From: Funiculus sociatus GB2-C1
GTDB taxonomy: Bacteria > Cyanobacteriota > Cyanobacteriia > Cyanobacteriales > FACHB-T130
Direction: 5' to 3'
Assembly (NCBI RefSeq): GCF_039962115.1
Contig: NZ_JAMPKJ010000006.1
Span: 62,001 to 126,000, forward strand
Length of the DNA: 64,000 nucleotides
The notes under the pieces were generated by a model. It was not told where the DNA came from and did no database searches. It saw nothing but the letters and a program-made list of their open reading frames with translations. The position numbers were made by a program, and so were the translations under genes. How positions within the stretch are numbered: the first letter of the stretch is position 1; every line of letters starts with the position of its first letter. Of this stretch, positions 47,965-56,406 are shown in pieces.

Positions 47965-48702
47965 TTATACAGAGAAACTACGTGCAATCTTCTTCAAACC
48001 TCGATCTACCAAGTTATTTACCCGTTTCATAACAAACCGATAGTGAGGGTAATTATACCTCTGTGCTACAAACTGACGCAGATGAGCGTGAATATTATCT
48101 ACTCCATGAATTTGTGTCTCAGCAACATCAAAACTATCTTCCCAAAAAAGGTAAGAGATAGTTTCTGGGGGAGATAGTTTTTTAGCAAATGAATGGGGAA
48201 ATGATAGCTGAAAATCTCCGTTTATCATGTGGTACTTCATAGTAAATTGCACGCAATTATCAGTAATATCAACTAACCATCTGTGATGTGAAAGTCCAAC
48301 TATCCTGCTACTTTCTATTCCTCGACAAGATTCCACTAATCTTGACGGAACTTCTATATAGCCACGCTTCGATACTCTAATTAGCTCAGAGCAGACATAT
48401 AGTGGATCTCTGATATCTTCCAGAGTGTGGGAACAGATAGAAAAGTCGAAAAAATTGTCTTTAAAGGGCCAAGGCTCTTTATCACAAATATCTCTTTGAA
48501 CCCAAGTATCTCGATTAAAATATTCTTTTTCTCCTCCCTGGGCTTTGCCCATTCCATTTCTTGCGTAGAAACCTCTAGTTTCATAAGGTTCAGCATCAAT
48601 TACCCAGTTTGCCCGGTTAAATGGGCAAGCCCAACCACCTACATCAAGAACAAGGTCATTAGGTTTTATGCGTGATAAAACTTCTTCTACATTTCCTAAC
48701 AT
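47965..48702 (-). CDS. Putative SAM-dependent methyltransferase
   Basis: 245 residues from the ATG at 48702, six bases after the flippase stop region; a TTG further upstream would overlap the flippase. NDLVLDVGGWACPFNRANWVI resembles a SAM loop, and FFDFSICSHTLEDIRDPLYV matches motif IV. The middle (LSHHRWLVDITDNCVQF) is not typical, so its activity is tentative. Confidence 0.7.
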   Translation of the reverse strand: MLGNVEEVLSRIKPNDLVLDVGGWACPFNRANWVIDAEPYETRGFYARNGMGKAQGGEKEYFNRDTWVQRDICDKEPWPFKDNFFDFSICSHTLEDIRDPLYVCSELIRVSKRGYIEVPSRLVESCRGIESSRIVGLSHHRWLVDITDNCVQFTMKYHMINGDFQLSFPHSFAKKLSPPETISYLFWEDSFDVAETQIHGVDNIHAHLRQFVAQRYNYPHYRFVMKRVNNLVDRGLKKIARSFSV

Positions 48703-48707
48703 TTTAA

Positions 48708-49988
48708 TTACTCTTTTGCTACAACCGACCAATGCAATAAGTTAATATAAGTAATCGCACCACTACATATTAACCCTGGAATCACTGATACCATTGCCAG
48801 CAATAAAACTCCATAAGTGGTAGATAAATCTAGAAAGTAAGCCATAACAGCCTCAATCAAGATAATACACGGAATATTAAGCCAGTAATATTGTAACCAT
48901 CCTTTTGAAGTATTAATTGATAACATAATTGCTGAAAGACCATTTAGAACATTTATAACAACTATCAACAGCAATTCTTGTTTTAAGTGAGCATATTTTT
49001 GCCCTAATATAAACAATAGTTCTTTAGGAAAAAAGTTAGCAATTGCTATTAAACACGACCCAAAAATACAAAAAGATACTAGAACCTGCCAGTAGCGATC
49101 GCGAAACTTAATAACTGACTGACAACGAGAGAAGCTTGGCAAAATAATACTTTGCATAACCGCATAAATCAAGGAGAATATAACCCCTAACCGTCCTAAA
49201 GCTCCTACTTCAGCAATACTTTCCGTATCCCCAAAAATGCTGATCAACCAGATAGTAAGCTGTCCGTGAATGCAGAAGAATAAGGCATTGGGTGCTTGAC
49301 TTTTGACGATTTGTAAAATTTCTAATTTGTCTATTTCATAAACGGGTGCTTTTATATCAATGCTATGAATAACCCAACGGCTCAAAAACAATTGCTGCAA
49401 CCCCAAGGCAATTGATGCTGTCAAAATAGCTATAGCAGCATTCAAAAAAGTAAAGTAAGCAACAACTAAAATTGCTAGTCGAAAAATAGCAGAAATAAAA
49501 TCTAACTTCTGAACATAATTAAGCTGTGAATGTAATCGCGGAACTACACCTAATATAACAGTACTCAACTGGAAATTTAGCCCTGCCAGGACAGTAATAG
49601 TAATTAAAATTGCATATAAAAGCGATGTTCCGTTATTGAATAATAGCCACAGCAGAAGAGGCGTAACTAAAGCGATCGCAATTGTTGCCAGCTTGCGTCT
49701 CAACCGCATTGCAGTGTTGATCAATTGACCAAAACGATACCGATCCTGCCAAACCTTTCCTCCAATTGCCAACAGACCACTGCTAATACCCATGTCAGCT
49801 AATAAATTCATTGTCCCTTGCATAGTATTAGCAATAGTGAAATAGGCATATTCCTGTTTATCCAGTGTGCGAACCAGAAGAATTCCACTAGCCATACCTA
49901 TTGCTTGAATCACCAGTTGAATCGAGACAAACTTACTCAGAATATGGAGCCGATTGATTAGAACTGGTGGTAAAAAAGGCAAAGGCAT
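48708..49988 (-). CDS. Wzx-like polysaccharide flippase
   Basis: 426 residues with about twelve hydrophobic helices and the MATE/MOP-type start LSKFVSIQLVIQAIGMASGILLVRTL (core QAIGMASGILLVRTL) and LDKQEYAYFTIANTM. It would move lipid-linked repeat units across the inner membrane. It is the first gene of the main leftward operon; the promoter should lie in 49989-50105. Confidence 0.85.
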   Translation of the reverse strand: MPLPFLPPVLINRLHILSKFVSIQLVIQAIGMASGILLVRTLDKQEYAYFTIANTMQGTMNLLADMGISSGLLAIGGKVWQDRYRFGQLINTAMRLRRKLATIAIALVTPLLLWLLFNNGTSLLYAILITITVLAGLNFQLSTVILGVVPRLHSQLNYVQKLDFISAIFRLAILVVAYFTFLNAAIAILTASIALGLQQLFLSRWVIHSIDIKAPVYEIDKLEILQIVKSQAPNALFFCIHGQLTIWLISIFGDTESIAEVGALGRLGVIFSLIYAVMQSIILPSFSRCQSVIKFRDRYWQVLVSFCIFGSCLIAIANFFPKELLFILGQKYAHLKQELLLIVVINVLNGLSAIMLSINTSKGWLQYYWLNIPCIILIEAVMAYFLDLSTTYGVLLLAMVSVIPGLICSGAITYINLLHWSVVAKE

Positions 49989-50105
49989 CTAAAGGTTATT
50001 TAATATTTTTGTATCTATTTGTGCTTACAAATTATCAGACTATTTCACAATAAGCTTGAATTACAGGTTAAATTTAACGAAAGCAAAACTTAACCTATAA
50101 CTATT

Positions 50106-50765
50106 CTAATTTTGTGTGAGACATTTGGCACTAGCCAAAACATTACTAGAAGATGGACAGGTTTGATGACCGCCAACTCTGACAATAAAATCATCAAAGT
50201 CTCTTTCTTGTTGAGCCTTTACTATGCCAGTATCGTCCCAACGGATGAGATTACCACCCTTAGCAAGACTGTCTATCCCACCATTAAACTCAGTTTGTTG
50301 CCTGGTGTTAGGATTTTCAGTATTTGTTGAGTAGATGATGCCTACAGGTTTGCCATTATAAAAAGATTCTAAGTAAAAAGCATATCTTGTATTTGCCTGA
50401 AACTTAAACTCAGCTAACGGTTGCGGAACTGCATCACCAGGAGTTCCTAAAAAATCATTTTGGTTGCTTACGCCTGTGTCGTCCTGAAAATCGGATGGAC
50501 GGGAGATATCCTGTGGTTTATTCGAGGGTTTGGCTTCACTGATTAGGGGGGTTTTCTCACCTGTATCTAAATTAATAACGCCAAACGTTGACTGAAATGC
50601 TCCGTTTGATTCAACAAATTCAAATTCAATAATAGTGTCTAGGTCAAATTGAATGCCCTCATTACCAAAAGTTTCTAGGGCTTGGAGTGGGGTGGTAATG
50701 ATGCTAAATAATCCTAGCGCGATCGCGCTGATTAAAACCGGTGAAATTAGCTGATTAATTTTCAT
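50106..50765 (-). CDS. Secreted hypothetical protein
   Basis: 219 residues from the ATG at 50765, with GGAGAGG seven bases upstream. A signal peptide is visible (hydrophobic SPVLISAIALGLFSIITT, then PLQALE). The C-terminal part (NLIRWDDTGIVK ... ERDFDDFIVRVGG) resembles the acidic end of DUF4114-type extracellular proteins, a weak match. Two cysteines near the C-terminus may form a disulfide. It follows the next gene by 16 bases. Confidence 0.65.
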   Translation of the reverse strand: MKINQLISPVLISAIALGLFSIITTPLQALETFGNEGIQFDLDTIIEFEFVESNGAFQSTFGVINLDTGEKTPLISEAKPSNKPQDISRPSDFQDDTGVSNQNDFLGTPGDAVPQPLAEFKFQANTRYAFYLESFYNGKPVGIIYSTNTENPNTRQQTEFNGGIDSLAKGGNLIRWDDTGIVKAQQERDFDDFIVRVGGHQTCPSSSNVLASAKCLTQN

Positions 50766-50781
50766 GTTCCTCTCCAATTAA

Positions 50782-51234
50782 TTACCAAATTTCCAAAGCT
50801 CCACTAGCTCTCAATCTTTCGGCTTCCAAACTGTCCAAACTGCTGATAAATCTCTTCGTTTCTTCTAACAAGCTATTTAGTTGCTGACACTCCGGAGTGT
50901 TACAATCTACTGGAGAAATCGCTGCTCCTCTGGCAAATCTTCGCGGCAACTTAGCAACTGCCTCCGCAGAAGCAACACAAGCAGCATACGCATCATCTAA
51001 ATCTTTGGAAAGTCTTCTGGCAGTATTAATAATTTCAGGATCAAGCTTGCTACCTGAACCAAAGCGGGGCGCTGTATTATTCCAGATGTTAGTTCCCGTA
51101 TTATCTGATTGGTTGGGAGGATTGGCGTTAACAGGAAAAGACTGAAGAAGCCAAAAAGTAAAAGACAAAAGATAGAGAAGGATATTTGAATATTTGATTT
51201 TTGAATGTTGCCCTTTAGTTATCCAAAAGTTCAT
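50782..51234 (-). CDS. Small exported hypothetical protein
   Basis: 150 residues. A positively charged N-terminus and hydrophobic ILLYLLSFTFWLLQSFPVNA form a signal peptide. The mature part has a helical region with three cysteines (DAYAACVASAEA, SPVDCNTPECQQL). No recognised family. It lies 11 bases after the barrel gene stop, so the three genes form one transcript. Confidence 0.6.
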   Translation of the reverse strand: MNFWITKGQHSKIKYSNILLYLLSFTFWLLQSFPVNANPPNQSDNTGTNIWNNTAPRFGSGSKLDPEIINTARRLSKDLDDAYAACVASAEAVAKLPRRFARGAAISPVDCNTPECQQLNSLLEETKRFISSLDSLEAERLRASGALEIW

Positions 51235-51245
51235 AATATCACCAC

Positions 51246-52598
51246 CTAAAACTTGAAAGAAAACCCAGTACCCAATACAAACCGCGTTCCATCTCCTGCG
51301 CCAGTAATGTCACGCAGTGCAGGGGTAATTACTAGAGGAATATTTTTGAATGGAACAATTGAAACTCCCACTCCCAAATCTTGTCCCGTCCATTCCGCAA
51401 TCAAACTAACAGGACGAGCTACCCGCACTGCGACACTTCCAAAAACATTGATTCCACCTCTATCATCGTCAACAGCGCTTTCAGTGCGGAATTGTCCGTT
51501 TCCCACACCAGCTGTTACAGCGACTCGGCTAAAAGGCTGGTTGATATCGTCACGGGTTCGGAAAATTTTAGTGACAACGCCATAGACTGAGTTCTCAAAG
51601 TCGTTGTCATCGCCAATATTTAAAAATCCATTCCAGCCAGCAGCAATAGATAAATCTTCTGCTAACCGACGATGCACTTTGGTGTTAAATCCGCCACTAC
51701 CAAAATCTCGATTGCTGCCAAAACTAGCGATCGCATACGATAACTCTACACCCACCGACTTCCGAGCGTCGCCTAAGCCGACTCCAAAACCTAGCCCTCC
51801 ATCACTTACATCGGCGAATCGTGTCCGGGATTGATAGGTGGCGCTGATAAAACCAGTGTTATTATCTGCACCAAAACCTGTAGGAGTAACGATGGTAAGC
51901 GACGGCGAACCTCGATAAACATCGCCAAACTCAGCAGTTTTTTCTACCTCTCCAAGCTGCGACTGCAATCTGCGAATTTCCTCTAGAGAGGGTACATTTA
52001 TGGTTGGGTTATCGGGCAATTGTGCCAGCTGATTTGTTGAATCGGGTGAAATTTCTTCGCCTTTACTAACTGACCATTCTGGCGCTACTTGCGGAGTTAT
52101 CTGCAACGCCGCAGCTCGTCGTAATGAGGCGCTGGGAGCCCATTTATCCGCTTCCTCATATCTGTTACCAGTACCGACCCCCCCTGTATTTTGCTTTCTC
52201 AGTTCAGGCTGGGAACGAGGACTGGGAGGTGCGTCCTCCGCAGTGTCGAGAGAAATAATTTTTTTAGAGCGTAAAGCCTCCGCTTCGCTTTCAATTAAAG
52301 GAGATTCAGCTAAAGACTTTGTACCAGAGATGTTAGAGTCGTCAAGCTCTTCTGAAACCATAACAGTTTTTAGAAAGTCTTGACTTTTGACTCCTGACTC
52401 TAGCTGTTGTGCTACTAATTCTGGCGCTGCAATCGAGTCAGACGGATTTATTTCAACAGTCTTAACTGGAACAACAAAATTGTCGGTTTCTGGTTCCTTG
52501 ATCGGCAGGTTGGAACTAGGATTGGCATTAGCTTCCTGGGTGAGTTCCCTAGCAGTCAAAGCCGCTAAGGTACAAATAGCAACAGTCGAGACGCGCAT
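51246..52598 (-). CDS. Predicted outer-membrane beta-barrel protein
   Basis: 450 residues. The N-terminus is a signal-peptide-like start (STVAICTLAALTARELTQEANA). Residues ~30-210 are a low-complexity Glu/Pro/Ser region. Residues ~215-450 are alternating beta strands with Gly/aromatic patterns (GGLGFGVGLGDARKSVGVEL, SLIAEWTGQDLGVGVSIVPF) ending GTGFSFKF with the C-terminal phenylalanine typical of outer-membrane barrels. First gene of the three-gene leftward set. Function unknown. Confidence 0.65.
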   Translation of the reverse strand: MRVSTVAICTLAALTARELTQEANANPSSNLPIKEPETDNFVVPVKTVEINPSDSIAAPELVAQQLESGVKSQDFLKTVMVSEELDDSNISGTKSLAESPLIESEAEALRSKKIISLDTAEDAPPSPRSQPELRKQNTGGVGTGNRYEEADKWAPSASLRRAAALQITPQVAPEWSVSKGEEISPDSTNQLAQLPDNPTINVPSLEEIRRLQSQLGEVEKTAEFGDVYRGSPSLTIVTPTGFGADNNTGFISATYQSRTRFADVSDGGLGFGVGLGDARKSVGVELSYAIASFGSNRDFGSGGFNTKVHRRLAEDLSIAAGWNGFLNIGDDNDFENSVYGVVTKIFRTRDDINQPFSRVAVTAGVGNGQFRTESAVDDDRGGINVFGSVAVRVARPVSLIAEWTGQDLGVGVSIVPFKNIPLVITPALRDITGAGDGTRFVLGTGFSFKF

Positions 52599-52708
52599 GA
52601 ATGTAGCTGTGATGTGCTAGCTACTCATACTGATTTGAGTACGTCTATCAGGAAAATTTCTGTTTTGTCTGATAAATTTGCCAATTCTGCAAACTTTCAA
52701 TACAAAAT

Positions 52709-52738
52709 CTCGTTCTCAGACATATATCTGAGAACGAG
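52709..52738 (-). terminator. Perfect hairpin after trpA
   Basis: A 12-bp perfect stem (CTCGTTCTCAGA and complement) with a CATATA loop, 38 bases after the trpA stop; the minus strand continues ATTTTGTATTG. Confidence 0.8.
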
Positions 52739-52775
52739 CAAATCCTTATGGCTGATAGCTTTAAAGGTGCTACGC

Positions 52776-53570
52776 TTACAAAATCGCAGTTTTCAAACTT
52801 TGGCAAAACTGAGCGATCGCATCCAGTCCTTCTGCTGGAGTTCCTTCTGCTAACCGTTTCACAAAGGCACTACCCACAATTACTGCATCTGCTCCCCAAT
52901 CTTTCACCTGACGGGCGTGTTTTGGTTCGGAGATGCCAAATCCGACACCAATGGGTTTATCAGTTGCAGCCCGCAGATGCTTGAGTAAATCTTGCGCCCG
53001 GAAGTCCATTTCTGAGCGTATTCCTGTCACTCCAGTTACGCTGACTAAGTAAATAAATCCCTGAGACTGATGCGCGATCGCTTTTATTCTTTCCTCAGAA
53101 CTGGTGGGAGCTACCAACAAAATTACTTCAATTCCCAGACTAGCAGCAGTTTCAAGCAGCACCTCCGATTCCTCCAAAGGCAAATCGGGAACCACCAAAC
53201 CCTTTACCCCAGCACGACTTACCTGCTTTAAGTAAGTTTCAATTCCCCGGTTGAGAATTGGGTTGTAGTAGTTAAAAAGAATAATCGGCGATCGTATCTG
53301 GTGACTAACACCCGACACCATCTCCAGCACCTGATCGAAACGAGTTCCCCGTTGCAAAGCTCTCGTAGCAGCTGCCTGAATCGTCGGCCCATCTGCCAAC
53401 GGATCTGAGTAGGGAACACCCAGCTCAATCATATCCGCACCAGCGGCATCAAGGACTCGTAAAGCCGATTCCGTTGTCTCCAGATCCGGATCGCCAGCCG
53501 TGATAAACGGAATCAAAGCGCACTGGTGGCGATCGCGCAGAGACTCAAAACACTCTCGAATTGAAGTCAT
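52776..53570 (-). CDS. trpA: Tryptophan synthase alpha subunit
   Basis: Cleaves indole-3-glycerol phosphate to indole for TrpB. 264 residues with catalytic glutamate in [19 protein letters not shown] and aspartate in [20 protein letters not shown] forms the phosphate site. It follows ndhL and the DUF3007 gene on the same strand, a gene order seen in many cyanobacteria. Confidence 0.96.
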   Translation of the reverse strand: MTSIRECFESLRDRHQCALIPFITAGDPDLETTESALRVLDAAGADMIELGVPYSDPLADGPTIQAAATRALQRGTRFDQVLEMVSGVSHQIRSPIILFNYYNPILNRGIETYLKQVSRAGVKGLVVPDLPLEESEVLLETAASLGIEVILLVAPTSSEERIKAIAHQSQGFIYLVSVTGVTGIRSEMDFRAQDLLKHLRAATDKPIGVGFGISEPKHARQVKDWGADAVIVGSAFVKRLAEGTPAEGLDAIAQFCQSLKTAIL

Positions 53571-53583
53571 TTTTCAGTAGCCA

Positions 53584-53608
53584 ATAGTCATTAGTCATTA
53601 GTCATTAG
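53584..53608. repeat. Tandem TAGTCAT heptamers
   Basis: TAGTCAT repeated three times follows CCAA, just upstream of trpA on the minus strand. STRR-type array; adjoins the left end of the 53606-53718 element. Confidence 0.8.
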
Positions 53609-53718
53609 ACTTATTGCAAAAGTCCTTTTCACCCTCCCCGCTTTTCAAGGAGGGAAAAATTTCTTGCTCCCTCCCCGCTTGTCGAGGAGGGGTTCAAAAT
53701 ATTCTTGCAAGAGGTCTA
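53606..53718. mobile_element. Candidate 113-bp MITE-like element
   Basis: The left end TAGACTTATTGCAAAA and the right end (minus strand TAGACCTCTTGCAAGAA) are imperfect inverted repeats. Between them are two related hairpin units with CCCTCCCCGCTT...AGGAGGG. No coding capacity. The right-end TAG is the stop codon of the DUF3007 gene. Confidence 0.5.
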
Positions 53719-54030
53719 TTGCCTTTTCAGTTTCTTATCTTGTTCAATTTCAGCTTGCAGTTTAGCCAATTCTTCCGGAGTCAACTCTTCCAGCCGCTTT
53801 TGTAACACTGCGTCCTCATAGTCCTTCAGCTGCTGGTTATAAGTCATGTTTTTCGTCCCGACTCGGAACAGGTAAGTCAGCAGCCAGCCGACCAACCCTC
53901 CCACCAGCAGCAGCTGACTCCAAATACCCGCCTCCAGGCTATCTAGCCCCGCCAACTGCAAAACCAAATACGCTAACCCACCAGCAACAAAGATGCCGAT
54001 GCCAATCCCAATGATGTCAATTCGTCGCAT
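53716..54030 (-). CDS. DUF3007 membrane protein
   Basis: 104 residues: two membrane helices (IIGIGIGIFVAGGLAYLVLQ and LLLVGGLVGWLLTYLF) with a coiled, charged tail (KRLEELTPEELAKLQAEIEQD). The family is conserved in cyanobacteria and plastid-bearing organisms, next to ndhL, and its role is unknown. The stop codon TAG coincides with the end of a MITE-like repeat. Confidence 0.85.
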   Translation of the reverse strand: MRRIDIIGIGIGIFVAGGLAYLVLQLAGLDSLEAGIWSQLLLVGGLVGWLLTYLFRVGTKNMTYNQQLKDYEDAVLQKRLEELTPEELAKLQAEIEQDKKLKRQ

Positions 54031-54093
54031 TTTAAAGATATTTGCTTTCAGCTTTACAGCCTTCGCTGAGTATCAAAAGCTCTTATGTTAGCT

Positions 54094-54300
54094 CTACACC
54101 AGGCGACGCTTCGGCCGAAAATTCAAAAATGGGCTGAGCAGCAATAAACCAGGGAAGAAAAAGAAAACCATAAAATACATGAACCCGCGCTCAAACGAGC
54201 TGGCAACATACCACCGCTTTTGCAGGTAGGCATATAGGGCGAAGGGAACAACTATCAGGTAGGTTCCACTCAGAACTAGATACAATATCGCAACCAACAT
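54094..54300 (-). CDS. ndhL: NAD(P)H-quinone oxidoreductase subunit L
   Basis: 68-residue membrane subunit of the thylakoid NDH-1 complex, which supports cyclic electron flow and CO2 uptake. [21 protein letters not shown] and [21 protein letters not shown] are characteristic (two to three helices), and 68 residues is slightly short but normal. Start ATG at 54300. Confidence 0.9.
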   Translation of the reverse strand: MLVAILYLVLSGTYLIVVPFALYAYLQKRWYVASSFERGFMYFMVFFFFPGLLLLSPFLNFRPKRRLV

Positions 54301-54516
54301 ATTTTTTCTTGCAGTAGAAGAACCAGACAGTAGCAGTACCAGCGTCCGTGTGGGGACACCACAAACAGCCGCTTATATGCCCAACTAACTGTAAATATTT
54401 TACCCTTTGTTGGAAGCCGCTTAACCACCTTGTCAAAAAGATAGTTGCATTTATTAGCCATTTAGAGTGTAAGATATAAAATCGTACTAAATAAGAGATT
54501 ACATCTCTCCCAACAC

Positions 54517-54868
54517 GGGGGCATGGCGGAATGGCAGACGCTACGGACTTAGAAAACTGAGCCTTGATGAAGAAATTTGTCAAGTGACCGCTCTCAAATT
54601 CAGGGAAACCTAAATCTGGCAACAGATATGGCAATCCTGAGCCAAGCCAAATAATTTTAGATTTTAGATTGGGGATAAATCCAAAACCAATCCAAAATTC
54701 AAAATCATTTCGGAAGGTGCAGAGACTCGACGGGAGCTACCCTAACGTCAAGCCGAGGGTAAAGAGAGAGTCCAATTCTCAAAGCCTATTGGCAGTAGCG
54801 AAAGCTGCGAGAGAATGAAAATCCGTTGACCCGAAAAGGTCGTGAGGGTTCAAGTCCCTCTGCCCCCA
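54517..54868 (+). tRNA. trnL-UAA: tRNA-Leu(UAA) with group I intron
   Basis: Exons are 54517-54550 and 54818-54868. Joined, they give 85 bases with a 7-bp acceptor stem (GGGGGCA/TGCCCCC), anticodon stem ACGGA/TCCGT and loop CTTAAAA with anticodon UAA, a variable arm of the class II type, and T-arm GAGGGTTCAAGTCCCTC. The CCA end is not encoded. The interruption lies between U34 and A35, as in all cyanobacterial and plastid trnL introns. Confidence 0.97.
54551..54817 (+). ncRNA. Group I intron of tRNA-Leu(UAA)
   Basis: 267 bases, ending in the terminal G (GAGAGAATG). Conserved core elements are visible: CAATCCTGAGCCAAGCC (P/Q), GTGCAGAGACTCGACGGGAGC (P7 and guanosine site, here the GCAGAGACTCGACGG part) and AACGTCAAGCCGAGGG (S). 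It should be a self-splicing IC3 intron. The insert 54650-54706 is AT-rich repeat sequence forming an extended P6b-type hairpin. Confidence 0.95.
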
Positions 54869-54891
54869 TTTCCAAATTTTTAAACCGCAAC

Positions 54892-55146
54892 TTAAGCGTT
54901 TAGCAGATATTCTGGTAGGCGCTTGATGACACGCTTGAAGGGCGCAGTGTCATTAAGACCCCGCGCCAGCACGAGAGATCCCTGGATCTGCAAAATGGCA
55001 TCTTCGGCTTTTTGCCGTGCTGTGTCCGAATTAAATCCCGCCTCAATTAAAACCTGCGCCAAGGTATCGATCCAAAGGTTAAGGGCGCATCCAATCTGGG
55101 TCTGAAAAAGTTTCTCTCGAAGCTTATCCCTATGCGCTAACTTGGA
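54892..55146 (-). pseudogene. C-terminal remnant of a TetR-family regulator
   Basis: The minus strand reads an open stretch of 84 codons: LAHRDKLREKLFQTQ, ALNLWIDTLAQVLIEAGF, ARQKAEDAILQIQGSLVLAR and FKRVIKRLPEYLLNA, then TAA. This matches the ligand-binding C-terminal half of TetR regulators. A TAA directly precedes it, and only 61 bases separate that from the PNPOx-family start, so the DNA-binding half is absent. No start codon of its own. Confidence 0.75.
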
Positions 55147-55207
55147 TTAACCGGATTAAGCAACTACCAGGTTACGTTGGAATGCCCGGTTTGTAAGAGA
55201 GCTAGCA

Positions 55208-56107
55208 ATGACATCTATATATCATTCCGGAGAACTGGCGATTCAACAACGTGCGGGTGTCCAAGAAGCAGCTAAAGCTTTGAGTCACAATATTAGTCAG
55301 ATTGTTAAGCCAGCAGCTGTTGACTTTCTGCGTAGTCAACGACTAGCGATCGCCAGCACCGTCGATACAAGCGATCGCGTATGGGCATCCCTGTTGACTG
55401 GTGAACCTGGATTCATGCAGGTAGTGACAGGAACGGTGCGGATAGAAGCAGCACCAGTTAATAGCGATCCGCTCAACGAAAACTTGCGGGTGAGAGATGA
55501 CATTGGTATCCTGGCGATCGATCTGGCAACTCGCAGGCGCTTAAGGTTAAACGGTAAAGCTCAAGTTCAGCCTGATGGCAGCATTTATGTACATCCTCAG
55601 CAGGTGTATTTCAACTGTCCCCAGTACATCCAAATACGGCACTTAGAGAGCGATTTCGTCCAACCAAGTCTGCCTAGTATTCAAGACAGACAGACTCTCA
55701 GCGAAGAACAGCAGCAAAAGATTGCCCAGGTAGACACCTTCTTTATTGCCAGCTTCCACCCGGAGGCTGGTGCTGACGCATCTCACCGTGGCGGAAACCC
55801 AGGTTTTGTCAAGGTGTTGAGTGCCAACAAGCTGGTGTTTCCTGATTATTCCGGTAATAATATGTTCCAAACTCTGGGTAATATTTCGCTGAATCCCAAT
55901 ACTGGCTTATTGTTCGTTGACTTTGAACGTGGCAGCACCTTACAACTAACCGGAAAAGCTAAGGTAGTATGGGACGCTGATCGCCTAGCAGAATTTACTG
56001 GTGCCTTGCGTGTAGTGGAATTTGAAATCGATCGGGTAATAGCGATCGCTGCTGCTACCCCTCTGCGCTGGCGATTTGGACAATACTCCCCCTTTAATCC
56101 CAGATGA
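55208..56107 (+). CDS. PNPOx-family flavin-binding protein
   Basis: 299 residues of the pyridoxamine-5'-phosphate-oxidase-like split-barrel group. RVWASLLTGEPGFMQVV, VYFNCPQYIQIR and a second half with FFIASFHPEAGADASHRGG, GNNMFQTLGNISLNPNTGLLF (core NNMFQTLGNISLNP) and GRAxVVWD-like LTGKAKVVWD are visible. It probably binds FMN and may be a general flavin oxidoreductase; substrate unknown. The TetR remnant is divergently placed upstream, suggesting a former regulator-target pair. Confidence 0.85.
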   Translation: MTSIYHSGELAIQQRAGVQEAAKALSHNISQIVKPAAVDFLRSQRLAIASTVDTSDRVWASLLTGEPGFMQVVTGTVRIEAAPVNSDPLNENLRVRDDIGILAIDLATRRRLRLNGKAQVQPDGSIYVHPQQVYFNCPQYIQIRHLESDFVQPSLPSIQDRQTLSEEQQQKIAQVDTFFIASFHPEAGADASHRGGNPGFVKVLSANKLVFPDYSGNNMFQTLGNISLNPNTGLLFVDFERGSTLQLTGKAKVVWDADRLAEFTGALRVVEFEIDRVIAIAAATPLRWRFGQYSPFNPR

Positions 56108-56406
56108 ACCGGAGAGTAGAAAACATTGCATCATCAGCGAGTGAAACTTTCCTTTCACTTCCTCTCTATCGCGGACATCGGTAGTTGAGAGCAGTATCAC
56201 TCAACCCTTATACGGATGAGAATAGACTTACTAATTTGTTCCAATATATTGATGCTTTGAAGAACTGAGAAGTCCTTACAGTAGCACTTTACTTGCGCCT
56301 AAAAAGAGCTGAGGGCATTCCCTGCAACATTGGCATCATCCACGTAGAGTTCGCGGCTCGCCAAAGCCAACTAAATAAAATCTGAAAAACTTAATTTTTC
56401 CAGATT

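Noticed and set aside
54191-54634. 147-codon minus-strand frame over ndhL and the tRNA gene
   Set aside because: It runs through the ndhL gene in another frame and through the intron-bearing tRNA on the other strand.
54923-55105. 60-codon plus-strand frame
   Set aside because: It is the antisense of the TetR remnant, whose minus-strand translation is clearly family-like.
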